A stretch of 64,000 bases of DNA, from the NCBI GenBank assembly GCA_963771835.1, contig CAVYVA010000002.1, positions 682,001 to 746,000 of the forward strand, given 5' to 3'. The position numbers and the translations under genes were made by a program. This stretch comes from CAVQCJ01 sp963771835 (GTDB taxonomy: Bacteria > Actinomycetota > Actinomycetes > Prado026). The notes under the pieces were generated by a model that searched no databases, was not told the origin of the DNA, and saw only the letters and a list, made by a program, of their open reading frames with translations. Below are positions 53,989 through 63,084 of the stretch, one piece after another. Position 1 is the first letter of the stretch; each line of letters begins with the position of its first letter.

Positions 53989-55948
53989 ATGCTGCGACGA
54001 CACGTCCGGCGCATCTGCGTGCTCACGAGCACAGCCGCGCTGGTAGCGGTGCCCGCCGTCTGGTCCGGGCCGGCCCAGGCCGCCGGCGCCGCCCCAGCGG
54101 TCGTCGCCCCCACGTTCACGAACGGTCTGGTCGCGTACGAGTGCCTCGGGCGCGGCGGCGTCGGCGGCGCGGCGGGCTGGGTGGACGTGCCGGCAGTCGG
54201 CGGCACCCCCACATACGTGCCGTGGACGGCCGGGGCGTACAGCTCCGGCGTGCAGTGGTCCGCCGACGGCTCGGAGATGGTCCACGTCGCCGCGCTGTCG
54301 GCGGCGGCACGCCCCACCGTCGTCGTCAGCGAGTCCGACGGCAGCTTCCCGTGGCAGGACACCAACTTCGCCCAGGCGACCGGGGTGGACCGACAGCGAC
54401 ACGACGTTCTCGCGCGACGGGACGCAGATCCTGTTCACCCGGACCACGGGCAGCATCGTCGCAGGTCGAGACCGTCGCCGCGGCGGGGTCCGACCCGCCG
54501 ACCCCGGTCGCGCAGCCCGACGGCGCGAACAGCCAGCCGACCGCGTCGGTGACCGGCGACCTCGCATACGTGAACGTGGCAGCGAGCGGGCCCGCAGGCC
54601 GGCAAGCCGTACGTGTGGATCGTCCCGGCCGGCACGACCACGCCGGTGCTGCTGGGGCCCGGGACGCTGCCGAGGTTCTCGCCGGACGGCTCGCAGATCG
54701 CGTTCCTGGCGGCCGCCGCCAACCGGATCAAGACGATGGACGTCGACGGGACCACAACGTCGCGCTGAGCGGGCCGGTCCTGGCCGACCCCATCGACGAC
54801 TTCCGCTGGTCCCCGGACGGCACGCAGTACGTGATCGCCGCAGGCGGGCAGGCGCTGGTCGCGCTGGTCGACGTGGGCAGCGCGGCGACGACCTGTCGGC
54901 GGCAGCGAGTGCAGCCTCGGCGTGGACGAGGTCGGGTGGCAGCCGCTGCCCGCGACGGCCAAGGACAAGGTCGTCCGGATCTACGGACCAGACCCGCGAG
55001 GAGACCGCGATCGCGATCTCGCAAGTCTCGTTCCCGGACCCGTCGCAGGCGCAGGCCGTCGTGCTCGCGGACTCCTTGCAGTTCCCGGACGCGCTCTCCG
55101 CCGCACCGCTCGCGGCCGAGGTGCACGGTCCGCTGCTGCTCACCCCGGGCACGGCGGCCACCCCGTTGCCGGCGGTGACCGCCGAGATCACGCGCCTGAT
55201 CGGCCCGAGCGGGAAGGTGTACATCGTCGGCGGCACCGGCTCGGTCAGCCAGGGCATCCAGAACGCGCTCAGCGTCCACTACAGCGTTCAGCGCGTCGCC
55301 GGCATCAACCGCTACGAGACGTCGCTGGCCGTCGCCAAGCTGCTCGGCCAGGGGGCGAGCGCACCGCGGCAGCTGCTGCTGGCCACCGGCACCAACTACC
55401 CGGACGGCCTGTCGGCGGGAGCCGCCGCGGCCTCGTACTGGACGGGGAGCGGTCCGCAGGGCGGCGCGGTCCTGCTCACCAACGGGGCCACGCTCACGGC
55501 CGACGTCCGCGCGTACATCCAGGCAGACATCGCCGCACACCCCGACCCGGCCGCGAAGGTCACGGTCACCACCGTCGGCGGCCTGGCGGACAAGGCGTAC
55601 CCGGTCGCTGGCCACCTGTCCTGCGCGGGGGCGGACCGGTACGCCACGTCCGCGTGCGTGGCCCGCACGCACTTCGGCGCGCAGCCGTTCGTGACCGTCG
55701 CCGCCGGCGACAACTTCCCCGACTCGCTGGCCGGCGGGGTGCTCGCCGGAGCCGTCAACGCGCCGCTCATCCTCGTCCCGAAGCCGCTCACGACCACCAG
55801 CGCGGTGCCGTACTGGCTGCACGTCACCTCGGCCGCCGTGCACGTCGGCTACGCATTCGGCGGGCCGGGTGCGCTCGGGGGTCCGGTGAACCAGCTGCGC
55901 GCGATCATCGGCATCGGCACCGGCTACTCGAGCGTCACCCCGCTGTAG
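53989..55948 (+). CDS. Secreted cell-wall-binding-repeat protein B (about six frame breaks)
   Basis: Paralogue of the preceding gene, about 650 residues. ATG 53989 has GGGAG at 6 nt and opens a signal peptide (RRICVLTSTAALVAVPAVWSGPAQA). A propeller-like part (QWSADGSEMVHVA, TFSRDGTQILFTR, RFSPDGSQIAFLA, FRWSPDGTQYVIA) leads to CWB2 repeats that are intact from 55061: LADSLQFPDALSAAPLA, LLATGTNYPDGLSAGAAA and AAGDNFPDSLAGGVLAG. Extra bases near 54391, 54464, 54600, 54753, 54894 and 54991 disturb only the first half. VVRIYGPTREETAIAIS aligns with VVRVWGSTREGTSIAVS in protein A. CWB2 binds polymeric wall carbohydrate in other bacteria. Confidence 0.75.
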
Positions 55949-55974
55949 GCCCGGACCCGCACTAGGGTGCGCGG

Positions 55975-56634
55975 GTGGTCGACGAGCAGAGCCGGGCTCT
56001 CCTCGGGCCGCGGTGCAGACCTTCTCGTCCGGGTCGGAGCTGACTGAGCGCCGGCCGGCGGAGGACCTCGTCCGGACGCTGCTCGGCGCCTACGCCGAAC
56101 CGCAGCGCGGCTACCACGACCTGCGCCACCTCGCGGAAGTCCTCGACCACGTCGACCTGCTGGCGGCCGAGGCCGCGAACCCGGACCTGGTACGCGTGGC
56201 CGCGTGGTTCCACGACGCGGTCTACACCGCATCGACCACGGCGGGCTCCGACGAAGAGGCCAGCGCGCAGCTCGCCGAGACCGGGCTCGCGCGGCCTCGG
56301 CGTCGCGCCGGGGGACGTGCGCGAGGTCGCCCGCCTGGTCCGGCTGACCGCGAGCCACGACCCCGCGGCCGGCGACACGGACGGCGCGGTGCTGTGCGAC
56401 GCAGACCTCGCCGTGCTGGCCCGCGACGAGGCGGGCTACGCGCAGTACGTCGCCGGTGTGCGACGCGAGTACGGCCACGTCCCCGACGCCGCCTTCCGGG
56501 CCGGACGCGCCGCGGTTCTCCGCTCCCTCGTCGCGCAGCCACGGCTGTTCCGGACTCCCAGCGGCTTCGCCCGCTGGGAGTCCGCCGCCCGCCGCAACGT
56601 CGCCGACGAGCTCGCCCAGATCGCCGACCCCTGA
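55975..56634 (+). CDS. HD-domain metal-dependent phosphohydrolase-like protein (frame breaks)
   Basis: About 217 residues. Leaderless start GTG 55975 has TAGGGT 6 nt upstream but needs a break before 56013 (GTG in the main frame); another extra base is near 56297. Motifs: GYHDLRHLAEVLDHVDLL and WFHDAVYTASTTAGSDEEAS (His and HD pair), later TASHDPAAG and LCDADLAVLA, and the end PRLFRTPSGFARWESAARRNVADEL. This is the predicted HD phosphohydrolase family in which the two His/Asp sets bind a metal. Substrate unknown. Confidence 0.75.
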
Positions 56635-56678
56635 GCGGTTTCTGCCTGGATCGTGCTCGCGCCGGCCGGACCGACCCT

Positions 56679-57431
56679 CTACGGACCGCCGGACAGCCGC
56701 AGCAGCCAGCGGCTGACAGCCGTGCGGACGATCCGTTCGACCTCTGCCGCAGCCGGGCGGCTCCCGCCGCTCGTCATGGGCACGATGCCCAGCTGGACCA
56801 CTGCATCCCCGATCCGCACTGCGACCACCACTGCGGACGATCCGGCCCACGACAGTGACCAAGAGCTGAGCTCCGAGGCCCCCCGTACCGCGGATCGTAC
56901 GGGCAGCTCGTGCACCGCTGTCGCGATCTGTGACCGGCACGGCGACCCTTCGGTTCGAAGCTGCCGCATAGCCGCCTCGGCCTCGGCCGCGCTGCCGAAC
57001 CGGCCGGCCCACTCCTCGACGTGCAGGTCCGCATCGTGCATGAACCGTGGCTCAGCGATGAAAGCATTGTCGGACCCCATCGGCCGCATGCCCAGGCAAA
57101 GAACGGCCGGGCCGCCGACCAGTCCGCCGTCGAGCCGCCACTTCTGCCCGAGGTCGTGCTCGCAGAGCATGCGCTCCCCGAGCTCGGTCTTCTCCGGCTC
57201 CTGGATGCAGCCGATCCCGTTGTAACCGACAACCAGGTACCCGACCGGGTTGACCCCGGATGCCGGCCGGCCGACCATCGCGGGCGCCGACTGGCTGCCG
57301 CGCGTCGCGGGGGCGGCACGGACCAGCGAGGCGTTCGGGTAGAGCCACAGCGTGGTCGCGGTGACGGCAGCCGTGCCGGCGACGACGGCGGACAGCAGCA
57401 CGAGCGGCCCCCGAACAGTCCCCCGACCCAT
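56679..57431 (-). CDS. Membrane-anchored or secreted protein of unknown function
   Basis: 250 residues. One N-terminal hydrophobic segment (GPLVLLSAVVAGTAAVTATTLWLYP) anchors or exports the protein; the rest is extracytoplasmic with paired Cys (YNGIGCIQEPEKTELGERMLCEHD; SPCRSQIATAVHELP). Pattern of a lone sensor-like domain, as in PknH-type extracellular regions, but I cannot assign it. The next gene upstream on the strand (DUF2252) ends 114 bp before the start; the two may share a transcript. Confidence 0.7.
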   Translation of the reverse strand: MGRGTVRGPLVLLSAVVAGTAAVTATTLWLYPNASLVRAAPATRGSQSAPAMVGRPASGVNPVGYLVVGYNGIGCIQEPEKTELGERMLCEHDLGQKWRLDGGLVGGPAVLCLGMRPMGSDNAFIAEPRFMHDADLHVEEWAGRFGSAAEAEAAMRQLRTEGSPCRSQIATAVHELPVRSAVRGASELSSWSLSWAGSSAVVVAVRIGDAVVQLGIVPMTSGGSRPAAAEVERIVRTAVSRWLLRLSGGP

Positions 57432-57545
57432 GACTCACCTTCGACCGCCGGCCAGGCCGCACTTGAGCCACCGGAGTTCCGGCCGCGGTCACCGGCACCA
57501 ACGGAAGCTGCGCCGCGACGATCTGCGCCGTCTTATCGGGCCCGG

Positions 57546-59006
57546 TCAGACGCCGTCGACGGCCTGCAGCCGTCCGGACTTCACCGCAGCCGCCAGCGCT
57601 GCGTGGTCGCGCTCGTTCTGGTCGGCGTACGCGACCGAGAAGTCGGCCACCGCGCGGTCGAAGATGTTGCCGGTCCCCAGGTACGACGCGATCGCGATCC
57701 GGTCCCCGGACCGGGCATGCGCGCGCGCCAGCGTCCAGCCGCAGAGCCGGGCATACATGCGCAAACCTTCCGGGAGCATCTGCTCGACCTCGACCGAACC
57801 CTTCCAGTCGTGCAGCTGACGGATGAAGAAGTCCCTCGGCTTGCCGTCCAGGCCGGCGGGTGTGCGCTGCCACCCGAGGAAGATGTCGCTGGCGGCCTGC
57901 ATGAGCCGCTGGCCCTCGACCACGCGCTGCCCGCTGTTGACGTAGGCGCTGCGGCCGACGAACTCCTCGAGCACCGACGGACCGGCCTCCTTGATCTGCA
58001 GCAGCAACGGGTCGCCGGCGTCCCGGCCGAGCATCAGCCCCACCCAGCACCGGGTCCCCACGCTGCCCACCCCGACGACCTTGCGGGCCAGCTGGATGTA
58101 CCGGTAGTTCTCCAGCAGCACCCGCCGGTCGCCCTGCAACGTGCTCCGGTACGAGCGCAGCAGACCGCGGATGTGCTCGTGCAGCTCGTCGGCGTCCCGG
58201 TCGGTCACCAGCTCCTCGATCGGGACCAGCAACGGGGGGCTGCTCAGGAACCGCGGCTCGCCGTCCACCTGCTGCATGAGCTTGCCGAAGGCCTGGAGGT
58301 GGTCCCGGGTCTTCGCCTTGGCCAGCACTTTCTCCGTCGCCCTGACACGGGCCGGGTCCATCGTCGTGCGCAGGGTCTGCATCAACGAGTCGACGGCGGC
58401 CTTGGCGTACCAGACGTCGAGGTTGGTCTGCTTGGCGAAGTCGGCCATGGCGGTGCGGTACTCCGCGACCGCGGCCAGCACGATCGGGCGGATCTCCTTG
58501 GCCGCGTAGCCGTTCTGCCGTCCGGCGATCTCCAGGCTGGCGGCGAGCCGCTTGACGTCCCACTCCCACGGCCCGGGCAGCGTCTCGTCGAAGTCGTTGA
58601 GGTCGAACACGAGCTCGCGCTCGGGCGACCCGAACAGCCCGAAGTTGGACAGGTGCGCGTCCCCGCACAGCTGGACCCGCAGCCCCGAGGTGGGCGTGCT
58701 CGCCAGGTCGGCGGCCATGCAGAGGGCGGCGCCGCGGTAGTACGCGAACGCCGAGGACAGCATCCGCCCGTGCCGGATCGGCACCAGCTCCGGCACGCGG
58801 GTCTCGGCCTGCCGCTCGAGCAGGTCGACCGGGTCGAGCCGGTCCGGGCCCGGGACGAACACCGCGTGCGCCGAGCGGGGGACCTCGGTGCGCGCCGCCT
58901 TGCCGCGGGCCACCCGCTCCTGCGGGGTCAGGTGGGCGACCTTGAGCTCGGCCCGGTACCGGCGCCGCGGCGCCGCCTGACCGTTCGCCGTCTTCCGTAC
59001 GGTCAC
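57546..59006 (-). CDS. DUF2252 family protein
   Basis: 486 residues from GTG 59006 (GGAGGT RBS at 7 nt, read on the minus strand). Motifs: PRSAHAVFVPGPDRLDPVDLLERQAETRVPELVPIRHGRMLSSAFAYYRGAALCMAADLA, VQLCGDAHLSNFGLFGSPERELVFDLNDFDETLPGPWEWDVKRLAASL and LCGWTLARAHARSGD. The GDAHLSNFG/DLNDFDE part resembles a kinase-like (aminoglycoside phosphotransferase) catalytic loop, so a phosphotransferase role is plausible; no function is established. The start overlaps the glpD stop as GTGA, tying it to glycerol-3-phosphate metabolism. Confidence 0.88.
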   Translation of the reverse strand: MTVRKTANGQAAPRRRYRAELKVAHLTPQERVARGKAARTEVPRSAHAVFVPGPDRLDPVDLLERQAETRVPELVPIRHGRMLSSAFAYYRGAALCMAADLASTPTSGLRVQLCGDAHLSNFGLFGSPERELVFDLNDFDETLPGPWEWDVKRLAASLEIAGRQNGYAAKEIRPIVLAAVAEYRTAMADFAKQTNLDVWYAKAAVDSLMQTLRTTMDPARVRATEKVLAKAKTRDHLQAFGKLMQQVDGEPRFLSSPPLLVPIEELVTDRDADELHEHIRGLLRSYRSTLQGDRRVLLENYRYIQLARKVVGVGSVGTRCWVGLMLGRDAGDPLLLQIKEAGPSVLEEFVGRSAYVNSGQRVVEGQRLMQAASDIFLGWQRTPAGLDGKPRDFFIRQLHDWKGSVEVEQMLPEGLRMYARLCGWTLARAHARSGDRIAIASYLGTGNIFDRAVADFSVAYADQNERDHAALAAAVKSGRLQAVDGV

Positions 59007-60664
59007 GATGTCCGACCTCCAAGGGGAACGCGCCCGTACCCGGCCGCGGCGAACTGGGCCACTTCGTCCTCGATCCGGTCGTCGTCCCAGCCGAGGACCG
59101 GCGCGACCAGCCGGGCGACCCGGTCGGCCACCGACCGGGCTCCGTCCTTGGTCTCCAGCGCCAGCCGCGTCCGGCGTACGAGCAGGTCGTCCAGGTGGCG
59201 GGCGTCCTCGTGGCCGGCTGCGTGCACCAGCTCGGCGGCCAGGTAGGCCGACTCCGGGTGCACCCTCTCGGCCAGGGACGGGTCGGCGGAGACCAGGTCC
59301 AGGACCTCGTACGTCAGTGCACCGTGGCGGCGCAGCAGGTGGGCGACGACCGCCGGGTCCAGACCGGCGCTGGCCGCGATCTTCTCCCGGTCGGCCCATG
59401 CCTCGCGGAAGCCACCGGCGCCGGCCAGCGGCACGAACTGCGTGCGCGACGGCGGCACCGGTTCCGGCAGCTCCTTGACCGCGACGTCGACCGCGTCCGC
59501 GGCCATCACCCGGTAGGTCGTGTACTTCCCGCCGGCCACCGTGACCAGTCCCGGCGCCGGCCGGCCGACCACGTGCTCGCGGGACAGCTTGGCCGTCTCG
59601 CCCTGGTCGTCCCCCGGCGCGGCCACCAGCGGCCGCAGGCCGGCGTAGACCCCGACGACGTCGTCGACGGTCAGCGGCCGGACCAGCCATCGGTTGGCCT
59701 GGTCGAGCAGGTAGGCGACGTCCTGCGGCGTGGCCCGGGGGTCGTCCCGGTCGCCGTCCCACTCGGTGTCGGTCGTGCCGATCAGCCACTGGTCACCCCA
59801 CGGCAGCAGGAAGAGCACCGAGCTCGGGGTGCGGGCGATGACCGCGGTCCCGACGTCGAGGGCGGCGCGGGGCACCACCAGGTGCACACCGATGGACGGC
59901 ACCACGGCGGCCGGGGCCGGCCGGTCCAGCCACGCGCTCACCTGGTCCGACCACACGCCCGCCGCCACCAGCACGACCCGGGCCCGCACCTGGACCGAGG
60001 CCCCGCTCTCCCGGTCGGTACCGGTCACGCCGACGACCCGGTCCTCGTCCCGCAGCAGCCCGGTCACCTGCACGCCGGACACCGCGAGCGCGCCGCGCGA
60101 AGCAGCCGTGCGCACCACCGCGAGGGTGTGCCTGGCGTCGTCGATCTGGGCGTCGTAGAAGCCGATCGCCCCGGTGATCTGGTCGGTCGACAGCCCGGGC
60201 GAGAGCCGCTGGACGCCCTTGCGGGACAGGTGCCGGTGCCCCTTGAGCGGGGCGCCGGAGCGGGAGATGCGCGACAGCGCGTCGTACAGGGCGACCCCGG
60301 CCCCCAGGTACGGCCGCTCCCACCCGCGCGTGAGCGGCAGGATGAACGGCACCGCGCGGACCAGGTGCGGGGCGAGCCGCTCCAGCAGCAGACCCCGCTC
60401 CCCGAGGGCCTCGCGGACCAGACCGAACTCGAACTGCTCCAGGTAGCGGAGCCCGCCGTGCGCCAGCCGCGACGAACGGCTGCTCGTGCCGGACGCCCAG
60501 TCGTGCCGCTCCAGCAGCGCCACGGTCAGCCCGCGGGTCGCGGCGTCCAGCGCCGCCCCGGCCCCGACCACGCCGCCGCCGACGACGACGACGTCGAGCT
60601 CGTCGGTGCCCAGACGGCGCAACGACTCGGCCCGGTCGTCGAGGCTGAGCCGGAACGAGGTCAC
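59003..60664 (-). CDS. glpD: FAD-dependent glycerol-3-phosphate dehydrogenase
   Basis: Oxidises sn-glycerol-3-phosphate to dihydroxyacetone phosphate and passes electrons to quinone; membrane-associated. 553 residues from GTG 60664. DVVVVGGGVVGAGAALDAATRGL binds FAD; SSRSSRLAHGGLRYLEQFEFGLVREAL, PFILPLTRGW, GVYAGLRPLVA and TVAGGKYTTYRVMAADAVD are diagnostic; the C-terminal cap domain is present (HPESAYLAAELVHAAGHEDARHLDDLLVRRTRLAL). A possible -10, CAGAAT, 6 nt before the GTG suggests leaderless transcription. The stop overlaps the DUF2252 start. Confidence 0.95.
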   Translation of the reverse strand: MTSFRLSLDDRAESLRRLGTDELDVVVVGGGVVGAGAALDAATRGLTVALLERHDWASGTSSRSSRLAHGGLRYLEQFEFGLVREALGERGLLLERLAPHLVRAVPFILPLTRGWERPYLGAGVALYDALSRISRSGAPLKGHRHLSRKGVQRLSPGLSTDQITGAIGFYDAQIDDARHTLAVVRTAASRGALAVSGVQVTGLLRDEDRVVGVTGTDRESGASVQVRARVVLVAAGVWSDQVSAWLDRPAPAAVVPSIGVHLVVPRAALDVGTAVIARTPSSVLFLLPWGDQWLIGTTDTEWDGDRDDPRATPQDVAYLLDQANRWLVRPLTVDDVVGVYAGLRPLVAAPGDDQGETAKLSREHVVGRPAPGLVTVAGGKYTTYRVMAADAVDVAVKELPEPVPPSRTQFVPLAGAGGFREAWADREKIAASAGLDPAVVAHLLRRHGALTYEVLDLVSADPSLAERVHPESAYLAAELVHAAGHEDARHLDDLLVRRTRLALETKDGARSVADRVARLVAPVLGWDDDRIEDEVAQFAAAGYGRVPLGGRTS

Positions 60665-60724
60665 CGCTGCATTCTGGTCCTCCCACCGCGTCGCGCGTCG
60701 CCCCCGGGCTGCGACGATGCCGGG

Positions 60725-61394
60725 GTGGGTGACGGGCCGGGCACCGGGCGTGCGCCGCGACGACCTCGACGAGCTCGAGCATGGGGCCGACCGGCAGGCG
60801 TGGGCACCGGGCGCGTGGGTCACCGGACGCTGGGCCGCACTGCCACGGACCCGTCCGCGGCGGTCGCCTCGGTCCTCGCCGCCGTCGCCGTGGTCGCGCT
60901 CGTGTGGCACGGCGTGCGCCCGGCGCCGGTGCGCAGCGCCGGTGGCGCCGCCTCGGCGAGACCGAGCCCGGCCCCGCCGCTGAGCCTGTCCCTGCGCGGC
61001 CGAGGGCGCGTGCAACGCGTTGTCCGACCCGGTCCTGCAGGTCGGCTTCCGGCTCACCAACATCAGCAGCAGGCCGGTGACGATCCGCACGGTGGCCTCG
61101 GAGCTGCCCATCCCCATGCTGCTGACGCTCGGCGTGGACCTGACCAGCACCCCCTGCCAGAGCAGGTCGACCCGGCAGGGTGGCGCCGCCGTGCCGCGCG
61201 ACGGGGTGCTGCAGCCCGGCGCCAGCCTGCCCGTGACGTTCCGGCTGATCCCGCTGGTCGACTGCGCGGCCCCGGCGCCGGTGCAGGCCGCGGTCACCCT
61301 CGCGGGCGACGGCCCGCCGGTCGTGGTCACGGTCCCCGTCTTCCCCGACCTGGGGTCCGTCCGGTTCCCGGGGTGCCAGGTGCAGACCGGCTGA
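60725..61394 (+). CDS. Membrane-anchored Ig-like hypothetical protein (one frameshift)
   Basis: About 222 residues. GTG 60725 gives a basic N-terminal region (GTGRAPRRPRRARAWGRP), a single span (VASVLAAVAVVALVWHGV), then an extracytoplasmic part. An extra base near 61004 moves the frame; after it the domain reads ALSDPVLQVGFRLTNISSRPVTIRTVASELP, with LQPGASLPVTFRL and VTVPVFPD, a beta-sandwich pattern. Cys at TPCQSR, VDCAAP and GCQ could form disulfides. Function unknown. It is divergent from glpD by 60 bp and converges on the hemerythrin gene. Confidence 0.62.
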
Positions 61395-61416
61395 GGCGGT
61401 CGGACCGCCGGACGGT

Positions 61417-61926
61417 TCAGCCGATCCAGCTGCCCATCGACCTCAGCACCGGCCGCAGCAGCGTCTCCTCGCGGGCCAGGTGGTCGAGCAGGTCCGTCTG
61501 CAGCAGCCGGAGCGAGTCCACCAGGCGCTGCCGGTCCCCCGGCAGGCCGTCGGTCAGCCCCGCGGCGGCGTCCTCGACCGCGTGCAGGTGCTCGGCGATG
61601 ACGCGGTGGTCGGCCTCCAGCCGGTCGACGTCGGCGGCGATCGACGGGTCCGCGGCGCGCACGGCCGGGAACACCGCCGCGTCCTCCAGCGAGTGGTGCC
61701 CGTGCACGAACCGGCAGTGGTACAGGCAGTTCGCCCGCAACCGCCACAGCTCGCTGTCGCGGGCGAGCTCGGCGACGTCCTCGGCCAGGCCGGTGGCGTC
61801 GCCGCCGGCCGCGGCGCGGTCGGCCAGCACGGCCACGGTGGCCAGGCCCTCGCGGAGCATGCCGTGGATCATGAGCAGCTCGGCGTAGAGCGGTTCGGTC
61901 CGGCGGTCCGGGGGGCCGCCGCTCAC
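61417..61926 (-). CDS. Hemerythrin-like (HHE) protein
   Basis: 169 residues from GTG 61926, whose first bases overlap the guaB3 stop (GTGA). A four-helix bundle with di-iron ligands: LLMIHGMLREGL, CRFVHGHHSLEDAAVFPAVRAAD, LEADHRVIAEHLHAVED and LLDHLAREETLL. Such proteins bind oxygen or NO, or sense iron or redox state. Translational coupling to a purine enzyme gene is unusual and suggests a joint role in redox-linked nucleotide metabolism, though this is an inference. It is last in the guaB-guaB3-hemerythrin run. Confidence 0.9.
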   Translation of the reverse strand: MSGGPPDRRTEPLYAELLMIHGMLREGLATVAVLADRAAAGGDATGLAEDVAELARDSELWRLRANCLYHCRFVHGHHSLEDAAVFPAVRAADPSIAADVDRLEADHRVIAEHLHAVEDAAAGLTDGLPGDRQRLVDSLRLLQTDLLDHLAREETLLRPVLRSMGSWIG

Positions 61927-63044
61927 CGGGACTTGGTCGGCGTGACCGTCACCTCGACGCGCTGGAACTCCTTCAGCTCGGAGTAGCCGGTCGTGGCCAT
62001 CGCGCGGCGCAGCGCCCCGAACATGTTCATCGTCCCGTCCGGGGCCCGCGACGGGCCGAGCAGGATCTCGGCCAGCGTGCCGGTGGTCCCGACCCGGACC
62101 CGCTCGCCGCGCGGCAGCTGCGGGTGGTGCACCTCGGAGCCCCAGTGCCAGCCGCGGCCGGGGGCCTCGTCGGCGCGGGCGAGCGGCGACCCCATCATCA
62201 CGGCGTCGGCGCCGCACGCGACCGCCTTGGCGATGTCGCCGGAGCGACCGACCCCGCCGTCGGCGATGACGTGCACGTAGCGGCCGCCGGACTCGTCCAG
62301 GTAGTCCCGGCGCGCCGCCGCGACGTCGGCGACCGCCGAGGCCATCGGGACCGCGACGCCGAGCACCGCGCGGGTGGTGTGCGCGGCGCCGCCGCCGAAC
62401 CCGACGAGCACGCCCGCGGCACCGGTGCGCATGAGGTGCAGCGCGCCCTGGTACGTCGCGACCCCGCCCACGACCACGGGTACGTCGAGCTCGTAGATGA
62501 ACTGCTTGAGGTTCAGCGGCTCGGCCTGCCCGGAGACGTGCTCGGCGCTGACGGTGGTGCCGCGGATGACGAACAGGTCGACCCCCGAGTCGACGACGAC
62601 CTTCGCGTACGCCGCCGTCCGGCCGGGCGAGAGCGCGGCGGCGACCGTGACCCCCGCGTCCCGCACCCGCCGGACGACGCCGGCGATCAGCTCGGGGTCG
62701 ATCGGCGCGGCGTAGAGCTCCTGCATGCGCGCGGTCACCCGCTCGTCGGGCAGGTGGGCGATCTCCGCGAGCAGCGGCTCGGGGTCCTCGTACCGGGTCC
62801 ACAGGCCCTCGAGGTTGAGCACGCCGACGCCGCCGAGCCGGCCGATGGCGATCGCGGTGTCCGGCGAGACCACGGAGTCCATCGGCGCCGCGAGCAGCGG
62901 CAGCTCGAACCGGTACGCGTCGATCTGCCAGGCGATCGAGACCTCCTGCGGGTCCCTGGTCCGCCGGCTCGGCACGATGGCGATGTCGTCGAAGCCGTAC
63001 GCCTCGCGGCCGCGCTTTCCGCGCCCGATCTCGATCTCCGTCAT
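61923..63044 (-). CDS. guaB3: GuaB3 family IMP dehydrogenase-related protein
   Basis: 373 residues from ATG 63044 (GGGAGG RBS about 8 nt upstream). TEIEIGRGKRGREAYGFDDIAIVPSRRTRDP is the GuaB3 N terminus; PLLAAPMDSVVSPDTA, VRDAGVTVAAALSPGRTAAYAKVVVDSGVDLFVIRGTTVSAEHV and VIADGGVGRSGDIAKAVACGADAVMMGSPLARADEAPGRGWHWGSE follow. The catalytic Cys loop of true IMP dehydrogenases (SICTTR) is replaced by RGTTVSAEHV, as in GuaB3, which in the family lacks ordinary IMPDH activity and may act as GMP reductase or regulator. It lies 40 bp after guaB on the same strand. Confidence 0.92.
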   Translation of the reverse strand: MTEIEIGRGKRGREAYGFDDIAIVPSRRTRDPQEVSIAWQIDAYRFELPLLAAPMDSVVSPDTAIAIGRLGGVGVLNLEGLWTRYEDPEPLLAEIAHLPDERVTARMQELYAAPIDPELIAGVVRRVRDAGVTVAAALSPGRTAAYAKVVVDSGVDLFVIRGTTVSAEHVSGQAEPLNLKQFIYELDVPVVVGGVATYQGALHLMRTGAAGVLVGFGGGAAHTTRAVLGVAVPMASAVADVAAARRDYLDESGGRYVHVIADGGVGRSGDIAKAVACGADAVMMGSPLARADEAPGRGWHWGSEVHHPQLPRGERVRVGTTGTLAEILLGPSRAPDGTMNMFGALRRAMATTGYSELKEFQRVEVTVTPTKSR

Positions 63045-63084
63045 GCGCCGATCCTCCCAGACCGGCGCCCGTCCCGCTGTCATG

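Noticed and set aside
15753..55000. Programmed ribosomal frameshifting as the explanation of the many breaks
   Set aside because: No common slippery heptamer or stimulatory structure at the sites, and up to eight breaks in a single gene is not plausible biology.
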